From the NCBI GenBank assembly GCA_001803205.1, contig MHBE01000059.1:165620-229619 (forward strand): a DNA stretch of 64,000 nt. The letters run 5' to 3'. Position numbers and translations under genes: made by a program. The stretch's first letter is position 1. Each line of letters begins with the position of its first letter. A model generated the notes under the pieces. The model was not told the origin of the DNA. It made no database searches and saw only the letters and a program-made list of their open reading frames with translations. Origin of the DNA: Lentisphaerae bacterium GWF2_38_69. Lineage in GTDB: Bacteria > Verrucomicrobiota > Lentisphaeria > Victivallales > GWF2-38-69. This document shows positions 1 through 8,949 of this stretch, in pieces.

Positions 1-80
1 TTGACACTATAGCATATATTACAAATACATTTGATTGAAGCATACGATGATAGCCAAATCTTACTACTATCATATTATTG

Positions 81-794
81 CTATAACATCTTTTGCGCAA
101 TTATATAAAGGTTTTGTCCAATAGGAAATCTTATATATTTTTCTAATTGTATTTGGATCGGCAATATATAATTATCAAAAATTTTAACTTGTCCTGGTTT
201 TTGTGATTTTATCTTAAAAATTCTATTATTAATTAGCCATGCCCAAAAACCCACAAAATTTGTATATTCGCATTTTATTAACTTAAACCCAATAGATTGT
301 AGTTTTTTAGAAAGTTGAATTTTCGAGTATCTTCTATAATGATTAAGTCGTTTATCCATTGAACCAAACAGGCATTGAAAAGCAGGAACATAAATGAATA
401 AATATCCGCTTGACTTGAGTAATTCAAAACTTTTAAATAATGCTCCATTATCGTCTTTAATATGCTCCAGCACATTAAAGCTAAAAATGAGGTCTGCTAC
501 GCCTGTCTGGGAAGGGTATGTTTCCGGAAAACTTCCTTTAATAATTTGGATAGGAAATCGTGATTGACTTGTAATAGCCTTAAATGAATTTATGCATGAT
601 TCATCTGGTTCAATGCAGAATAGTTTGGATATTTTAGAAGGCGTTTCAAGCATTTGTCTAGTTATGTTACCAATGCCTGAGCCAATCTCGATAACTTCGC
701 CGTTTAAATAAGGTTTTATTAGAGAAAAGAGATATCTGTTATAGTTTTCGGCTGAAGCCATAATTTTCTGATCATCAGAAATAAAATTGTCCAT
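81..794 (-). CDS. Class I SAM-dependent methyltransferase
   Basis: The 237-residue protein has the Rossmann-type methyltransferase pattern. Motif I VIEIGSGIG lies at residues 34-42, an acidic strand-2 end (CIEPD) at about 60-64, and the motif DLIFSFNVLEHI at 101-112, which is typical of the UbiE/Methyltransf_11-12 type. There is no signal peptide or clear membrane anchor. The start codon at 794 is preceded on the minus strand by a weak AAGAG. The gene is transcribed away from the neighbouring exported-protein gene across about 215 bp. Its substrate cannot be read from the sequence. Such enzymes often sit in polysaccharide or lipid pathways, but no such genes are adjacent here, so only the fold assignment is firm. 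Confidence 0.85.
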   Translation of the reverse strand: MDNFISDDQKIMASAENYNRYLFSLIKPYLNGEVIEIGSGIGNITRQMLETPSKISKLFCIEPDESCINSFKAITSQSRFPIQIIKGSFPETYPSQTGVADLIFSFNVLEHIKDDNGALFKSFELLKSSGYLFIYVPAFQCLFGSMDKRLNHYRRYSKIQLSKKLQSIGFKLIKCEYTNFVGFWAWLINNRIFKIKSQKPGQVKIFDNYILPIQIQLEKYIRFPIGQNLYIIAQKML

Positions 795-1011
795 AAATTG
801 CTCTTTCTATTTTATTCATTCTGCAACACTGTCACATTCATTTATCAGATAGTTCGTCCTTATTCCCTATCTGAACACATAGTATGCTAATTGTCGAATG
901 GTTTACTTTCTAAAAACATAGCGAACATTTAATAATATTCGCATTGCCAGAATTGATCAATTGCTTAAACTATAGTCTGAATCTTCAACAAAATAAAGGA
1001 TGCCTGACTTT

Positions 1012-1776
1012 ATGAAAATCAGAAACAAGCTTTTAATATTTTTTATATCATCTATTACTTTCATTGCATGTCACGGAATTGCCCAGGAAGATACAATTGA
1101 TGAAGACCCACATGATTCGATTTCTTCAGAAGACACCAGCTCGGATGATGAAGATTATTCAGAAGAAACAGTCAATAGAATAGAATTCAGATATTCGCCA
1201 TATGACAGAGATAATACCGATGTAAACGGGGTTAAATTCGGTGTGCCGATGTCCTCCGGGTTGGGAACAGTAGAAGGCGCTGAAATTTCTCTTGTTAGCA
1301 GTGATACTGCCAATATTAAAGGTTTTCAGGGTGCAATTCTTGTGAACATGACCAATTATATTGAAGGATTTCAGATGGGAATAGCTAACATGATAAGACA
1401 GCATGGCACATCTGGGCAGCTTGGAATAATATGTTTTACTGCCAAACGAGTTGAAGGATTCCAGGCTAGCTTATTCAATTACTCACGCGTAACGGAAGGT
1501 TTGCAGATCGGAGTAATTAACTATGCAGAAGATATTTCCTCATTCCAGCTTGGGATTCTCTGCTACAATAAAGAAGCCTGGATTCCAATGCTTGTAGGAA
1601 TTAACTTCGACCCTGCCATATTTGAAAGTTCATATGAAGAAGAGGACGAAACAGCTTCAGATCAGGAAGGCCATACAGTTGAAGAGGCAGAAACAGAAAT
1701 AACCCCTGATACTACTTCAGATACGGCCAAAATGGAAGCAAAAGCAAAGCCATGGTACAATTTCCTGGGCTGGTAA
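1012..1776 (+). CDS. Exported GLQxGxxN-repeat protein (LA_2272-like)
   Basis: The 254-residue protein starts with a lysine-rich n-region and a hydrophobic stretch (LLIFFISSITFIAC). This is a signal peptide; the cysteine could be a weak lipobox, or cleavage could follow HGIAQ. A very acidic Asp/Glu/Ser linker follows, then a run of short repeats of the form GFQxGIxN / GLQIGVxN between about residues 100 and 190. This pattern is seen in the LA_2272 surface-repeat family. The C-terminus is again acidic. I prefer ATG 1012 to ATG 1000 because the AAGG at 996-999 abuts the upstream ATG but is well spaced from the second. It lies about 90 bp upstream of the Ehr operon on the same strand and could be co-transcribed. 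Its function is unknown; a surface location is inferred. Confidence 0.7.
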   Translation: MKIRNKLLIFFISSITFIACHGIAQEDTIDEDPHDSISSEDTSSDDEDYSEETVNRIEFRYSPYDRDNTDVNGVKFGVPMSSGLGTVEGAEISLVSSDTANIKGFQGAILVNMTNYIEGFQMGIANMIRQHGTSGQLGIICFTAKRVEGFQASLFNYSRVTEGLQIGVINYAEDISSFQLGILCYNKEAWIPMLVGINFDPAIFESSYEEEDETASDQEGHTVEEAETEITPDTTSDTAKMEAKAKPWYNFLGW

Positions 1777-1866
1777 TTATCTAGACTAAATATTAAACAT
1801 ACATCCTTGAATCGGTGGAAAAGAAGTTTAGTTTATGTCGCTTTTTTTAACTTATATACAAGGTAT

Positions 1867-3855
1867 ATGTACTTTTTTCTAATAGGAGTATGCTTGATTC
1901 TGGCAGGCGGATTTGCCTCAATTTTTGCCAGAGAGGAAAGAAAAGGGCTACTGTTTTTGCTATTTTTCAGCACAGGCTCTTTCCTTGCTCTTGTTATTTC
2001 TCTTGACAGCCTTTTCTTTTCAACATTTTACTGTTTTTCTTTTAATCTCCCTTTCCCTGCAGGACAAGTAAAACTTCTTTTTGATCCTCTTTCAGCGTTT
2101 TTTATTTCTATGATCGCCGTTATGGGATTCCTTGGCGTATTTTATGGCAACTCATATTTAAAGAGTTATCTCAATAAAGATTATGGAATTACTTCTCACT
2201 ATATTTTCCTTGGCGTATTTTTTTCAGCACTGATTTTACTGCCTGTAATCAGAAATGCTTTCTTCTTCCTAATAGCATGGGAATTCATGTCTCTTTCTTC
2301 CTTTTTCCTTGTTCTTTTTGACAGGAAGAAGAAGGAAGTTATCTCAGCAGCAATTAATTATCTTGTTACTATGCACATATCAGTTATTTTCCTGATTCTT
2401 GGTTTTTCTATTTTGTCATTCTTCTCGGGAAGTTACGATTTCAGTTCATTCCATAATATTTTTAATAATAACCGATTTTTAGCTGATGCTGTTTTTGTTA
2501 TTCTGTTTATCGGATTCGGATTTAAAGCAGGTCTTGTGCCTTTACATTTCTGGCTTCCAAAAGCACACCCGGCAGCTCCCAGCCATATATCTGGACTGAT
2601 GTCAGGACTTATGATAAAAATAGGCATTTACGGCATTCTCAGAATGCTTCTTATAATGGGCAATCTTCATATTGAAATAGCATATTTTGTTCTTGCCATA
2701 GGAATAATAACAATGCTTTATGGCATACTAAATGCGTCAGTGCAAAATGACATTAAGAAACTTCTTGCCTATAGCAGTATTGAAAATATTGGAATAATAA
2801 CATGCGGAATCGGAGTAGGATTACTTGGAATAGTTTATAACAACACACTTGTAGCATTTCTTGGTTTTTTCGGTGGCCTTTTACATATATTGAACCATTC
2901 GATTTTTAAGGAACTTCTTTTTTTCGGGACAGGATCTGTATATACCAAAGCCCATACTCTCAACATAGATGAACTAGGCTCACTGACAAAAAGGATGCCT
3001 ACGACTTCTATTTTGTTTTTTACAGGAGTTCTAGCAATTTCAGGGATGCCTCTTTTAAATGGATTTATAAGCGAATTTTTAATATATATGGCTTTATTAA
3101 GCGGATTTAAAATTCATGATCTGAATATTGTAATTGTCTTTATGATTTCTCTTGCCTCAATGGCTCTTACCGGAACCATGGCTCTTATGTGCTTTACAAA
3201 ACTTTTCGGAATAGCATTTCAGGGAATGCCAAGAAGCGAAAAAGTTAAAGAAGTAACTACTGATGTGGGAATGTGGATGCTTCTGCCGAAAATTGCGCTT
3301 GCTGCTTTTATTATAATCATAGGGCTTCTGCCGAATGTCATGCTTCTCGTATTTGAACCTCTGATTAAATCTTTTGTAAGGGCAGAAAATTTTTCTCAGG
3401 CTTCGTTTTTTACTTTTAACTTATTAAATATAGTTTCCTTAGTATCGATTATTTTTTTATCTTTAATCATTATTATTTTGGCAATACGCAGCTTTTTGCT
3501 TAAAAACAAGAAAATCAGCCTTTACAAAACATGGGACTGTGGCTATCAGGCAGGTAATCAGAAAATGCAGTATACTTCTTACTCTTTTGTCGGGCCATTC
3601 GTAGAGATGTTCAGTAATCTCTTTACTAAAAAAGAAAACCTAAATTCTCCTAAAACTCTTTTCCCCTCGAAAGGACACTTCAGAGTCAATATAGATGACC
3701 TCCTGGAAGTTTATTTTACCGAACCCATCATAAACGGAATAAAAAAGATCCTTGCAAAATTCATTTGGATTCAAAACGGCAGTACGCAAATTTATATACT
3801 GTACGGATTCATTTTCCTGATTCTTGCAATTATCGGTTTATTTATTTATTCCTAA
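1867..3855 (+). CDS. Ehr module 1, HyfB/NuoL-like antiporter subunit
   Basis: This is a polytopic membrane protein (662 aa from ATG 1867; an in-frame TTG at 1807 would add 20 residues). It belongs to the proton-conducting NuoL/M/N superfamily. Diagnostic elements are the TM5-type glutamate in LIAWEFMSLSSFF, the lysine helix GFGFKAGLVPLHFWLPKAHP and the later HILNHSIFKELLFF. The C-terminus holds TWDCGYQxGNxKMQYT, which is specific to the HycC/HyfB branch of group-4 hydrogenases rather than to NuoL. It opens a run of twelve same-strand genes with gaps of 0-14 bp. Expected role: ion translocation in the membrane arm of the complex. The subunit type is certain; the start codon is not. Confidence 0.9.
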   Translation: MYFFLIGVCLILAGGFASIFAREERKGLLFLLFFSTGSFLALVISLDSLFFSTFYCFSFNLPFPAGQVKLLFDPLSAFFISMIAVMGFLGVFYGNSYLKSYLNKDYGITSHYIFLGVFFSALILLPVIRNAFFFLIAWEFMSLSSFFLVLFDRKKKEVISAAINYLVTMHISVIFLILGFSILSFFSGSYDFSSFHNIFNNNRFLADAVFVILFIGFGFKAGLVPLHFWLPKAHPAAPSHISGLMSGLMIKIGIYGILRMLLIMGNLHIEIAYFVLAIGIITMLYGILNASVQNDIKKLLAYSSIENIGIITCGIGVGLLGIVYNNTLVAFLGFFGGLLHILNHSIFKELLFFGTGSVYTKAHTLNIDELGSLTKRMPTTSILFFTGVLAISGMPLLNGFISEFLIYMALLSGFKIHDLNIVIVFMISLASMALTGTMALMCFTKLFGIAFQGMPRSEKVKEVTTDVGMWMLLPKIALAAFIIIIGLLPNVMLLVFEPLIKSFVRAENFSQASFFTFNLLNIVSLVSIIFLSLIIIILAIRSFLLKNKKISLYKTWDCGYQAGNQKMQYTSYSFVGPFVEMFSNLFTKKENLNSPKTLFPSKGHFRVNIDDLLEVYFTEPIINGIKKILAKFIWIQNGSTQIYILYGFIFLILAIIGLFIYS

Positions 3856-3862
3856 GGATATT

Positions 3863-4777
3863 ATGCTTAATGTAATTCTAAATATCGTTTTTATTATTTT
3901 GCTGCCTCTTGCTTTTATCGGAGTGATAAACAAGACAAAGGCTTTCTGGAGCGGAAGGAAAGGAGCCTCGATAATCCAGCCTTATTATGATGTTTTAAGA
4001 TTGCTCAAAAAAGAGTTAGTTATAAGCAGGACTGCCTCTTTTCTATTCCAAATATACCCTTCAATAACTCTAGCAGCTGTTTTCATGGCAGCATTACTTA
4101 TCCCGTTTGTGATGCATTCATCTGTGATAACAATAGAAGGAGGATTTATATTTTTTGCTTATATTATGGCTTTCGGAAAATTTCTCTCGGTTGTTGGCGC
4201 TATGGATGTGGGAAGCAGTTTTGAGGGAATGGGAGCTAGCAGAGAAGCATCGTTTTCCACTCTTGTTGAAGTAGCATTTTTCATAATTATGGGTTCCATT
4301 GCAGCAATCACTTCTGACAATACTTTTGGAGCTATTACTCTTATATTGGAAAAAGCTGGGACTATTGGTTATTTAATTAAAATTCTTTCTATTATAACAT
4401 TCTTAATTCTGATTCTGATTGAAGGCTGCAGAATTCCTGTAGATGACCCCAATACTCATCTGGAATTAACTATGATCCATGAAGTAATGATTCTTGATAA
4501 CTCCGGGATAGACCTTGCTATGCTGACTTATGCATCTGCACTTAAAATGCTCATATTTACTTCGCTTATAGCAAATATGATAATCCCTGAAAGTTCGCCT
4601 TTATTATTGTTTCTCCTTCTCTACTTTTTAATTGTTTTTGCTGTAGCTTTTGGGATAGGAACAATTGAATCTGCCATAGCGAGGCTGAGAATGAGCAGAG
4701 TTTTTGATTTTATATGCTTCACAAGTTCACTTGGAATAATAATGCTTGCACTGATAGTTGTGAGCATGTTTTCTTAA
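3863..4777 (+). CDS. Ehr module 1, HyfC/NuoH-like membrane subunit
   Basis: The 304-residue membrane protein is of the EchB/HycD/HyfC/NuoH type, which forms the interface between the soluble arm and the ion-pumping arm. It shows the family core EGCRIPVDDPNTHLELTM followed by IHEVMILDNSG, and the loop GSSFEGMGASREASFS. The start at ATG 3863 has AAGGA overlapping the stop of the previous gene; the upstream TTG at 3824 would lie inside that gene and is rejected. The conserved acidic and arginine residues of the interface loops appear intact, so although the soluble partner has lost its metal sites, the membrane interface looks functional. Confidence 0.9.
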   Translation: MLNVILNIVFIILLPLAFIGVINKTKAFWSGRKGASIIQPYYDVLRLLKKELVISRTASFLFQIYPSITLAAVFMAALLIPFVMHSSVITIEGGFIFFAYIMAFGKFLSVVGAMDVGSSFEGMGASREASFSTLVEVAFFIIMGSIAAITSDNTFGAITLILEKAGTIGYLIKILSIITFLILILIEGCRIPVDDPNTHLELTMIHEVMILDNSGIDLAMLTYASALKMLIFTSLIANMIIPESSPLLLFLLLYFLIVFAVAFGIGTIESAIARLRMSRVFDFICFTSSLGIIMLALIVVSMFS

Positions 4778-4790
4778 GGATTATATAACC

Positions 4791-5441
4791 ATGGAAAATA
4801 CACTTTCATTGCTCTTTTCTTTCACGATGCTCTACATGGCATCTTCAGGCAGATTGAGGCCATATATCAATATGCTGGTAATTCAGGGAGTACTTCTCTT
4901 CCTTATTTTTAATGAGCTTTTTGATCACATCAATATCATTAATTATTGTTTTCTAGCTTTTGAAACTATTGTAATAAAAGCAATTGTAATACCTTTGTTT
5001 ATCTGGAAAATAATCAAAAAAAGTGAAACCTATATAGATACTCAACCTAGTATTCCAAGATTTTACTCACTCATTGCATCAACTATAATACTTTTTTTCG
5101 GGTTTATTTTTGCAATAATATCCAAACATCATTTGCCGGTAGACAATCCTTTGCCGTTTGGTATATCCATGTCTACCATCATAATAAGCCTACTCTTTAT
5201 AACATTGAGGAAGAAAATACTTACAGCGATAATTGGTTATATTATGATGGAAAATGGCATTTTCCTGCTCTCCCTTTCAATCGAAAATGAAATGCCGATG
5301 ATAGTGAATATGGGTGTGCTTCTTGACCTATTCATTGCGGTCTTCATACTAGGATTCCTTGTGAAGAGAATAAATAGATCATTCAACGGTGACAGCCTGG
5401 ATAAGCTAATTGAACTTAAGGACACAGAAAATGATAATTGA
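4791..5441 (+). CDS. Ehr module 1, HyfE-like membrane subunit
   Basis: The 216-residue hydrophobic protein resembles HyfE, the NuoK-like subunit of hydrogenase-4-type complexes. It has about six or seven predicted membrane helices and the HyfE-like segment IGYIMMENGIFLLSLSIENEMPMIVNMGVLLDLF, in which ENG and LLDLF are the family markers (only the motif region is cited, at roughly residues 150-185). A clear AAGGA precedes ATG 4791. The end overlaps the next gene by 11 bp, suggesting translational coupling. Role: small membrane-arm subunit, likely part of the ion path. Confidence 0.85.
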   Translation: MENTLSLLFSFTMLYMASSGRLRPYINMLVIQGVLLFLIFNELFDHINIINYCFLAFETIVIKAIVIPLFIWKIIKKSETYIDTQPSIPRFYSLIASTIILFFGFIFAIISKHHLPVDNPLPFGISMSTIIISLLFITLRKKILTAIIGYIMMENGIFLLSLSIENEMPMIVNMGVLLDLFIAVFILGFLVKRINRSFNGDSLDKLIELKDTENDN

Positions 5442-6876
5442 ACTTATATTGTTTTTACCTCTCATAAGCTGTGTGGCTCTTATTATTTTTAAGAAAATTA
5501 CCTTTTCCAGAATTTTGGTATTAGTAAACGCCTTTGCTCTTTTGTTTTATTCACTATCATTATATTTAGCGTTTATAAATAATTCCAAAATAACTTCCCT
5601 CCTTGGACAATACTTCAAAATTGACGCGCTGAATATTCTTTTCCTTCTTATTCTTTCAATAGTTTTCATGGCAGTTTCGATATATAGCTGCGGTTATGTT
5701 AAAAGCATAAACATGCATAATAAAAAAGCCACTTATTATTCAGTAGGACTTCTTTTATTTATATTTACCATGCTAGGAACAGTTTTGAGTTCAAATATTG
5801 CCCTTTCATGGGTTTTCCTTGAAGGTACGACTCTTACTAGCGCCTACTTAATTTATTTCGAAAAGACAAAACAATCCCTGGAAGCTACCTGGAAATATGT
5901 CTTTATATGCTCGATCGGGATATCTCTTGGTTTTGTCGGGATTATCCTGCTGGCACTTTCAACACATAATTCAAGCAGTATGTTTTTTATAGATTTATAC
6001 AGTCATTATAGCAATTTCAATACTTTATGGATGAACTTAGGTTTTGTCTTTTTTATTATTGGAATAGGAACAAAAGCAGGACTTGCCCCAGTGCATTCGT
6101 GGCTGCCTGATGCTCACTCAGAAGCTCCTTCACCTGTTTCAGCATTACTTTCCGGAATGCTTTTAAATACGGCTCTGCTTCTTGTGCTCAGATACTATCA
6201 TATTCTTAATCTTGCAGATTGTGCTTCTTATGGCAGACTTCTCTTTCTGATAATGGGAATTCTCTCAATTTTTGTTACTGCAGTATATGTTTTCACTATA
6301 AAAAATTACAAAAGGATGCTGGCATATTCCTCCGTAGAAAATATGGGAATTATCTCGATAGGCCTAGCTCTTGGAAAAACTGGAGTCTATGCAGCACTTA
6401 TTCATCTGATTTTTCATTCTTTCGCAAAATCTTCTTTTTTTATGACTTCAGGAAACATCTATGTAAAATTTAAAACTAAACGCATAGATAAAGTTTCCGA
6501 TATGATTACCTGCGATCCTCCTACTGGCTGGCTTTGGATTCTGACATTTATTGTAATTTCAGGCATCCCCCCTTCTCCTTTATTTATCAGTGAGTTTCTA
6601 ATTATCAAAGAATTGCTGGCAGATAAACATTATATCATTCTAGTTCTCTTCATATTGCTTCTGACAATAATAATGTATGGTATAGCCAGATGCGTAATTA
6701 ATATGACATTTGGCAAAAGACCTAATAGCGATCACTTTGATTATATTGAACAAACTAAACTCCCATGGACGATGTATGCTCCGCAGTTTGTTTTGCTGGC
6801 AATCCTGGCTTTTTCAGGAATTTACCTTTGTCCATTTCTAATCGAAATGATTAAAACTGCAGCACAGCTTATCTGA
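5431..6876 (+). CDS. Ehr module 1, HyfF/NuoM-like antiporter subunit
   Basis: This is the second antiporter-like subunit of module 1 (481 aa). Family marks are SWVFLEGTTLTSAYL (TM5 glutamate), GIGTKAGLAPVHSWLPDAHS (lysine helix) and LIFHSFAKSSFF. I start it at ATG 5431, eight bases after an AAGGA, rather than at the in-frame TTG 5410; that gives almost the same length as its module 2 paralogue (482 aa). With the HyfB-like protein it gives each module two ion-pumping subunits. No disruption of the charged residues was seen. Confidence 0.9.
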   Translation: MIIELILFLPLISCVALIIFKKITFSRILVLVNAFALLFYSLSLYLAFINNSKITSLLGQYFKIDALNILFLLILSIVFMAVSIYSCGYVKSINMHNKKATYYSVGLLLFIFTMLGTVLSSNIALSWVFLEGTTLTSAYLIYFEKTKQSLEATWKYVFICSIGISLGFVGIILLALSTHNSSSMFFIDLYSHYSNFNTLWMNLGFVFFIIGIGTKAGLAPVHSWLPDAHSEAPSPVSALLSGMLLNTALLLVLRYYHILNLADCASYGRLLFLIMGILSIFVTAVYVFTIKNYKRMLAYSSVENMGIISIGLALGKTGVYAALIHLIFHSFAKSSFFMTSGNIYVKFKTKRIDKVSDMITCDPPTGWLWILTFIVISGIPPSPLFISEFLIIKELLADKHYIILVLFILLLTIIMYGIARCVINMTFGKRPNSDHFDYIEQTKLPWTMYAPQFVLLAILAFSGIYLCPFLIEMIKTAAQLI

Positions 6877-6885
6877 GGTAAATAT

Positions 6886-8397
6886 ATGGAAGGTTTTACG
6901 AAAATCACGAATAACCAAATAGCAAAACTTGTCGAAATTCCTATTCTTTCCTATACCATACTCAGAGATAAAATTATTGCAGACTTCAAAAAAAGGCAGC
7001 TAAGGTGCATTGGCTTTTTTGGTGTTGAAGAGTCTATAGATACCGTAAGACTCTTTGTTCTCCTTTCGGAAGACAGCAAACATCTAATTCATATTTCATC
7101 TGCTCATCTTGATAAAAATTCATCATACGAATCAATAACTAAAGAGATTTCATCTTTTCATATGTATGAAAGAGATTTCTATGAAGAATTTGGCATAAAG
7201 ATAGATGGGCATCCCTGGCTCAAAGGAGTTAATTTCAGAACAGGAAGAGCAAATGAAGAATCCTGCATGGAAAATTATCCTTTCTTCAAAATGGATGGAG
7301 AGTCTCTTCATGAAGTTGCCGTAGGACCTATTCATGCTGGTGTAATTGAACCCGGGCACTTCAGATTCCTATGCAATGGCGAACAGGTTTATCATCTTGA
7401 AATTCAGCTTGGATATCAGCACAGAAATATTGAAAATTTATTTTTAGAAAGAAACCTAAAATTCATGCCTCATCTCGCTGAATCCATAGCCGGTGACACT
7501 GTCATAGGACATAATCTTGCTTGCCTTAATCTCATAGAAGCTTTAACTCAGACAATTATACCTGATAGAGCCATACTTATACGCACGATTGCTCTGGAGA
7601 TGGAAAGAGCAGCCATTCATCTGGCAGATCTAAGCGCTCTTGCAAACGATATAGGATATCTTATGGGCAGTTCAGTCTTCGGAGTAACAAGAACGATCAT
7701 AATTAACACTTTACTGCTTATCTGCGGAAATAGATTCGGAAGAGGGCTGATGCGCCCCGGCGGATGCGTTTTCGATATACACAAAGCGCTTACTGAAAAA
7801 ATCAGAACAAACTTATCTAAAGTAAAAGAAGATACTATCAGAATGGCTGAAACGATGTTCAAAAGCCATACTGTCGCATCTAGATTTGAAAATACAGGGA
7901 TATTAACAAAAGAAGAAGCTATCAGCATTGGCGCAGTTGGGATGACTGCCAGAGCTTCTTCATATAATGTAGACGCAAGGCATTCACATCCTTTTGGTTT
8001 TTATAAAAAGCTTCTTCTTGGGGAAAAGACTCACAAAAAAGGAGACGTTCACTCAAGAGCATATCTTAGATATGAAGAAATTATTGAATCAATCGAAATT
8101 GTATTTACTCTCTTGAATGAACTCGAAGACAAAAAGACTGGAACTCAGATAATGACTAAAATTAAAGATAAATTCCAACCTTCTTCACTTGTTGTTTCCA
8201 TTGTAGAAGGCTGGAGAGGCGAAATAATACACTGCGCAATTACAAACAATGAAGGAGATCTGTTAAAATATAAAATAAAAGATCCCTCCCTCACTAACTG
8301 GTTTGCTCTTGCTTTAGCAGTCCGTAATAATGGCATCTCCGATTTCCCACTCTGTAATAAGAGTTTTAACCTCTCATACTGTGGAAATGATTTATAA
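6886..8397 (+). CDS. Ehr module 1, NuoC-NuoD/HyfG-like large subunit lacking [NiFe] ligands
   Basis: This 503-residue fusion has an N-terminal 30-kDa NuoC domain (signature ERDFYEEFGIKIDGHPWL at about 95-112) and a NuoD/HycE-like large-subunit domain beginning near VGPIHAGVIEPGHFRF. In real group-4 hydrogenases the large subunit has two CxxC pairs holding the [NiFe] site. Here the first is replaced by AESIAGDTVIGHN (about 198-210), and the C-terminus reads NKSFNLSYCGNDL, also without CxxC. It therefore cannot bind the usual metal centre. The KSFNLSYxGNDL ending is shared with the module 2 paralogue and is, as far as I recall, a mark of Ehr-type complexes. GAGGT precedes the start. Confidence 0.85.
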   Translation: MEGFTKITNNQIAKLVEIPILSYTILRDKIIADFKKRQLRCIGFFGVEESIDTVRLFVLLSEDSKHLIHISSAHLDKNSSYESITKEISSFHMYERDFYEEFGIKIDGHPWLKGVNFRTGRANEESCMENYPFFKMDGESLHEVAVGPIHAGVIEPGHFRFLCNGEQVYHLEIQLGYQHRNIENLFLERNLKFMPHLAESIAGDTVIGHNLACLNLIEALTQTIIPDRAILIRTIALEMERAAIHLADLSALANDIGYLMGSSVFGVTRTIIINTLLLICGNRFGRGLMRPGGCVFDIHKALTEKIRTNLSKVKEDTIRMAETMFKSHTVASRFENTGILTKEEAISIGAVGMTARASSYNVDARHSHPFGFYKKLLLGEKTHKKGDVHSRAYLRYEEIIESIEIVFTLLNELEDKKTGTQIMTKIKDKFQPSSLVVSIVEGWRGEIIHCAITNNEGDLLKYKIKDPSLTNWFALALAVRNNGISDFPLCNKSFNLSYCGNDL

Positions 8398-8408
8398 CGG
8401 AAATATTT

Positions 8409-8945
8409 ATGTTTAAATTCATATCTAAAATATTATCAACTGAAAAAACAGTTATACAACTTCATGATTTAATTAATGATGATGAACTTTCAGAAACGGG
8501 TAAAAAAGTAGAACAGAAGATAAAACGGCTCTTTAAATCCTCTCTGGCAATTCGAGCCGTGGATACCGGTTCTACAAATGCCTGCGAACAGGAACTTACT
8601 GCTTTGGGAAACTCTTATTATGATATTGAACGATTTGGTATTCGTTTTGTGGCCTCTCCGAGACACGCGGACATGTTAATGGTTACTGGACCAGTCTCAA
8701 GAAATATGAAAGATGCGCTACTAAAGACATATGAAGCCACACCTGATCCAAAAATTGTCGTTGCAGTCGGTGATGACGCAATAGATGGTGGAATTTTTAA
8801 AGGTTCCTATGGGGTTCTTGACGGAGTACACAATGTCATACCTGTGGATTTTAATATTCCCGGAGATCCTCCGTCTCCTAAAACAATACTTTCACATATA
8901 CTTCAAATATTAGAAATGATAGATTCATCTGGCAAAAATAAATAA
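8409..8945 (+). CDS. Ehr module 1, HyfI/NuoB-like small subunit with degenerate cluster site
   Basis: The 178-residue protein is clearly of the NuoB/small-hydrogenase-subunit fold: RFGIRFVASPRHADMLMVTGP is diagnostic (motif at about 75-95). Of the four cysteines that hold the N2-like [4Fe-4S] cluster, only Cys59 remains. The other positions are Thr56, Asp123 (GDDAIDGG in place of GxCAxxGG) and Asp153 (IPGDPP in place of IPGCPP). It lacks the N-terminal ferredoxin domain found on its module 2 paralogue. The frame is open and conserved, so this looks like selected loss rather than decay. It probably has a structural role in a cluster-free arm. Confidence 0.85.
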   Translation: MFKFISKILSTEKTVIQLHDLINDDELSETGKKVEQKIKRLFKSSLAIRAVDTGSTNACEQELTALGNSYYDIERFGIRFVASPRHADMLMVTGPVSRNMKDALLKTYEATPDPKIVVAVGDDAIDGGIFKGSYGVLDGVHNVIPVDFNIPGDPPSPKTILSHILQILEMIDSSGKNK

Positions 8946-8949
8946 TCTT

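Noticed and set aside
1835..1882. 15-codon leader peptide before the first Ehr gene
   Set aside because: A short frame preceded by AAGAAG exists, but it overlaps the likely start of the gene in another frame and has no regulatory amino-acid run or attenuator structure.
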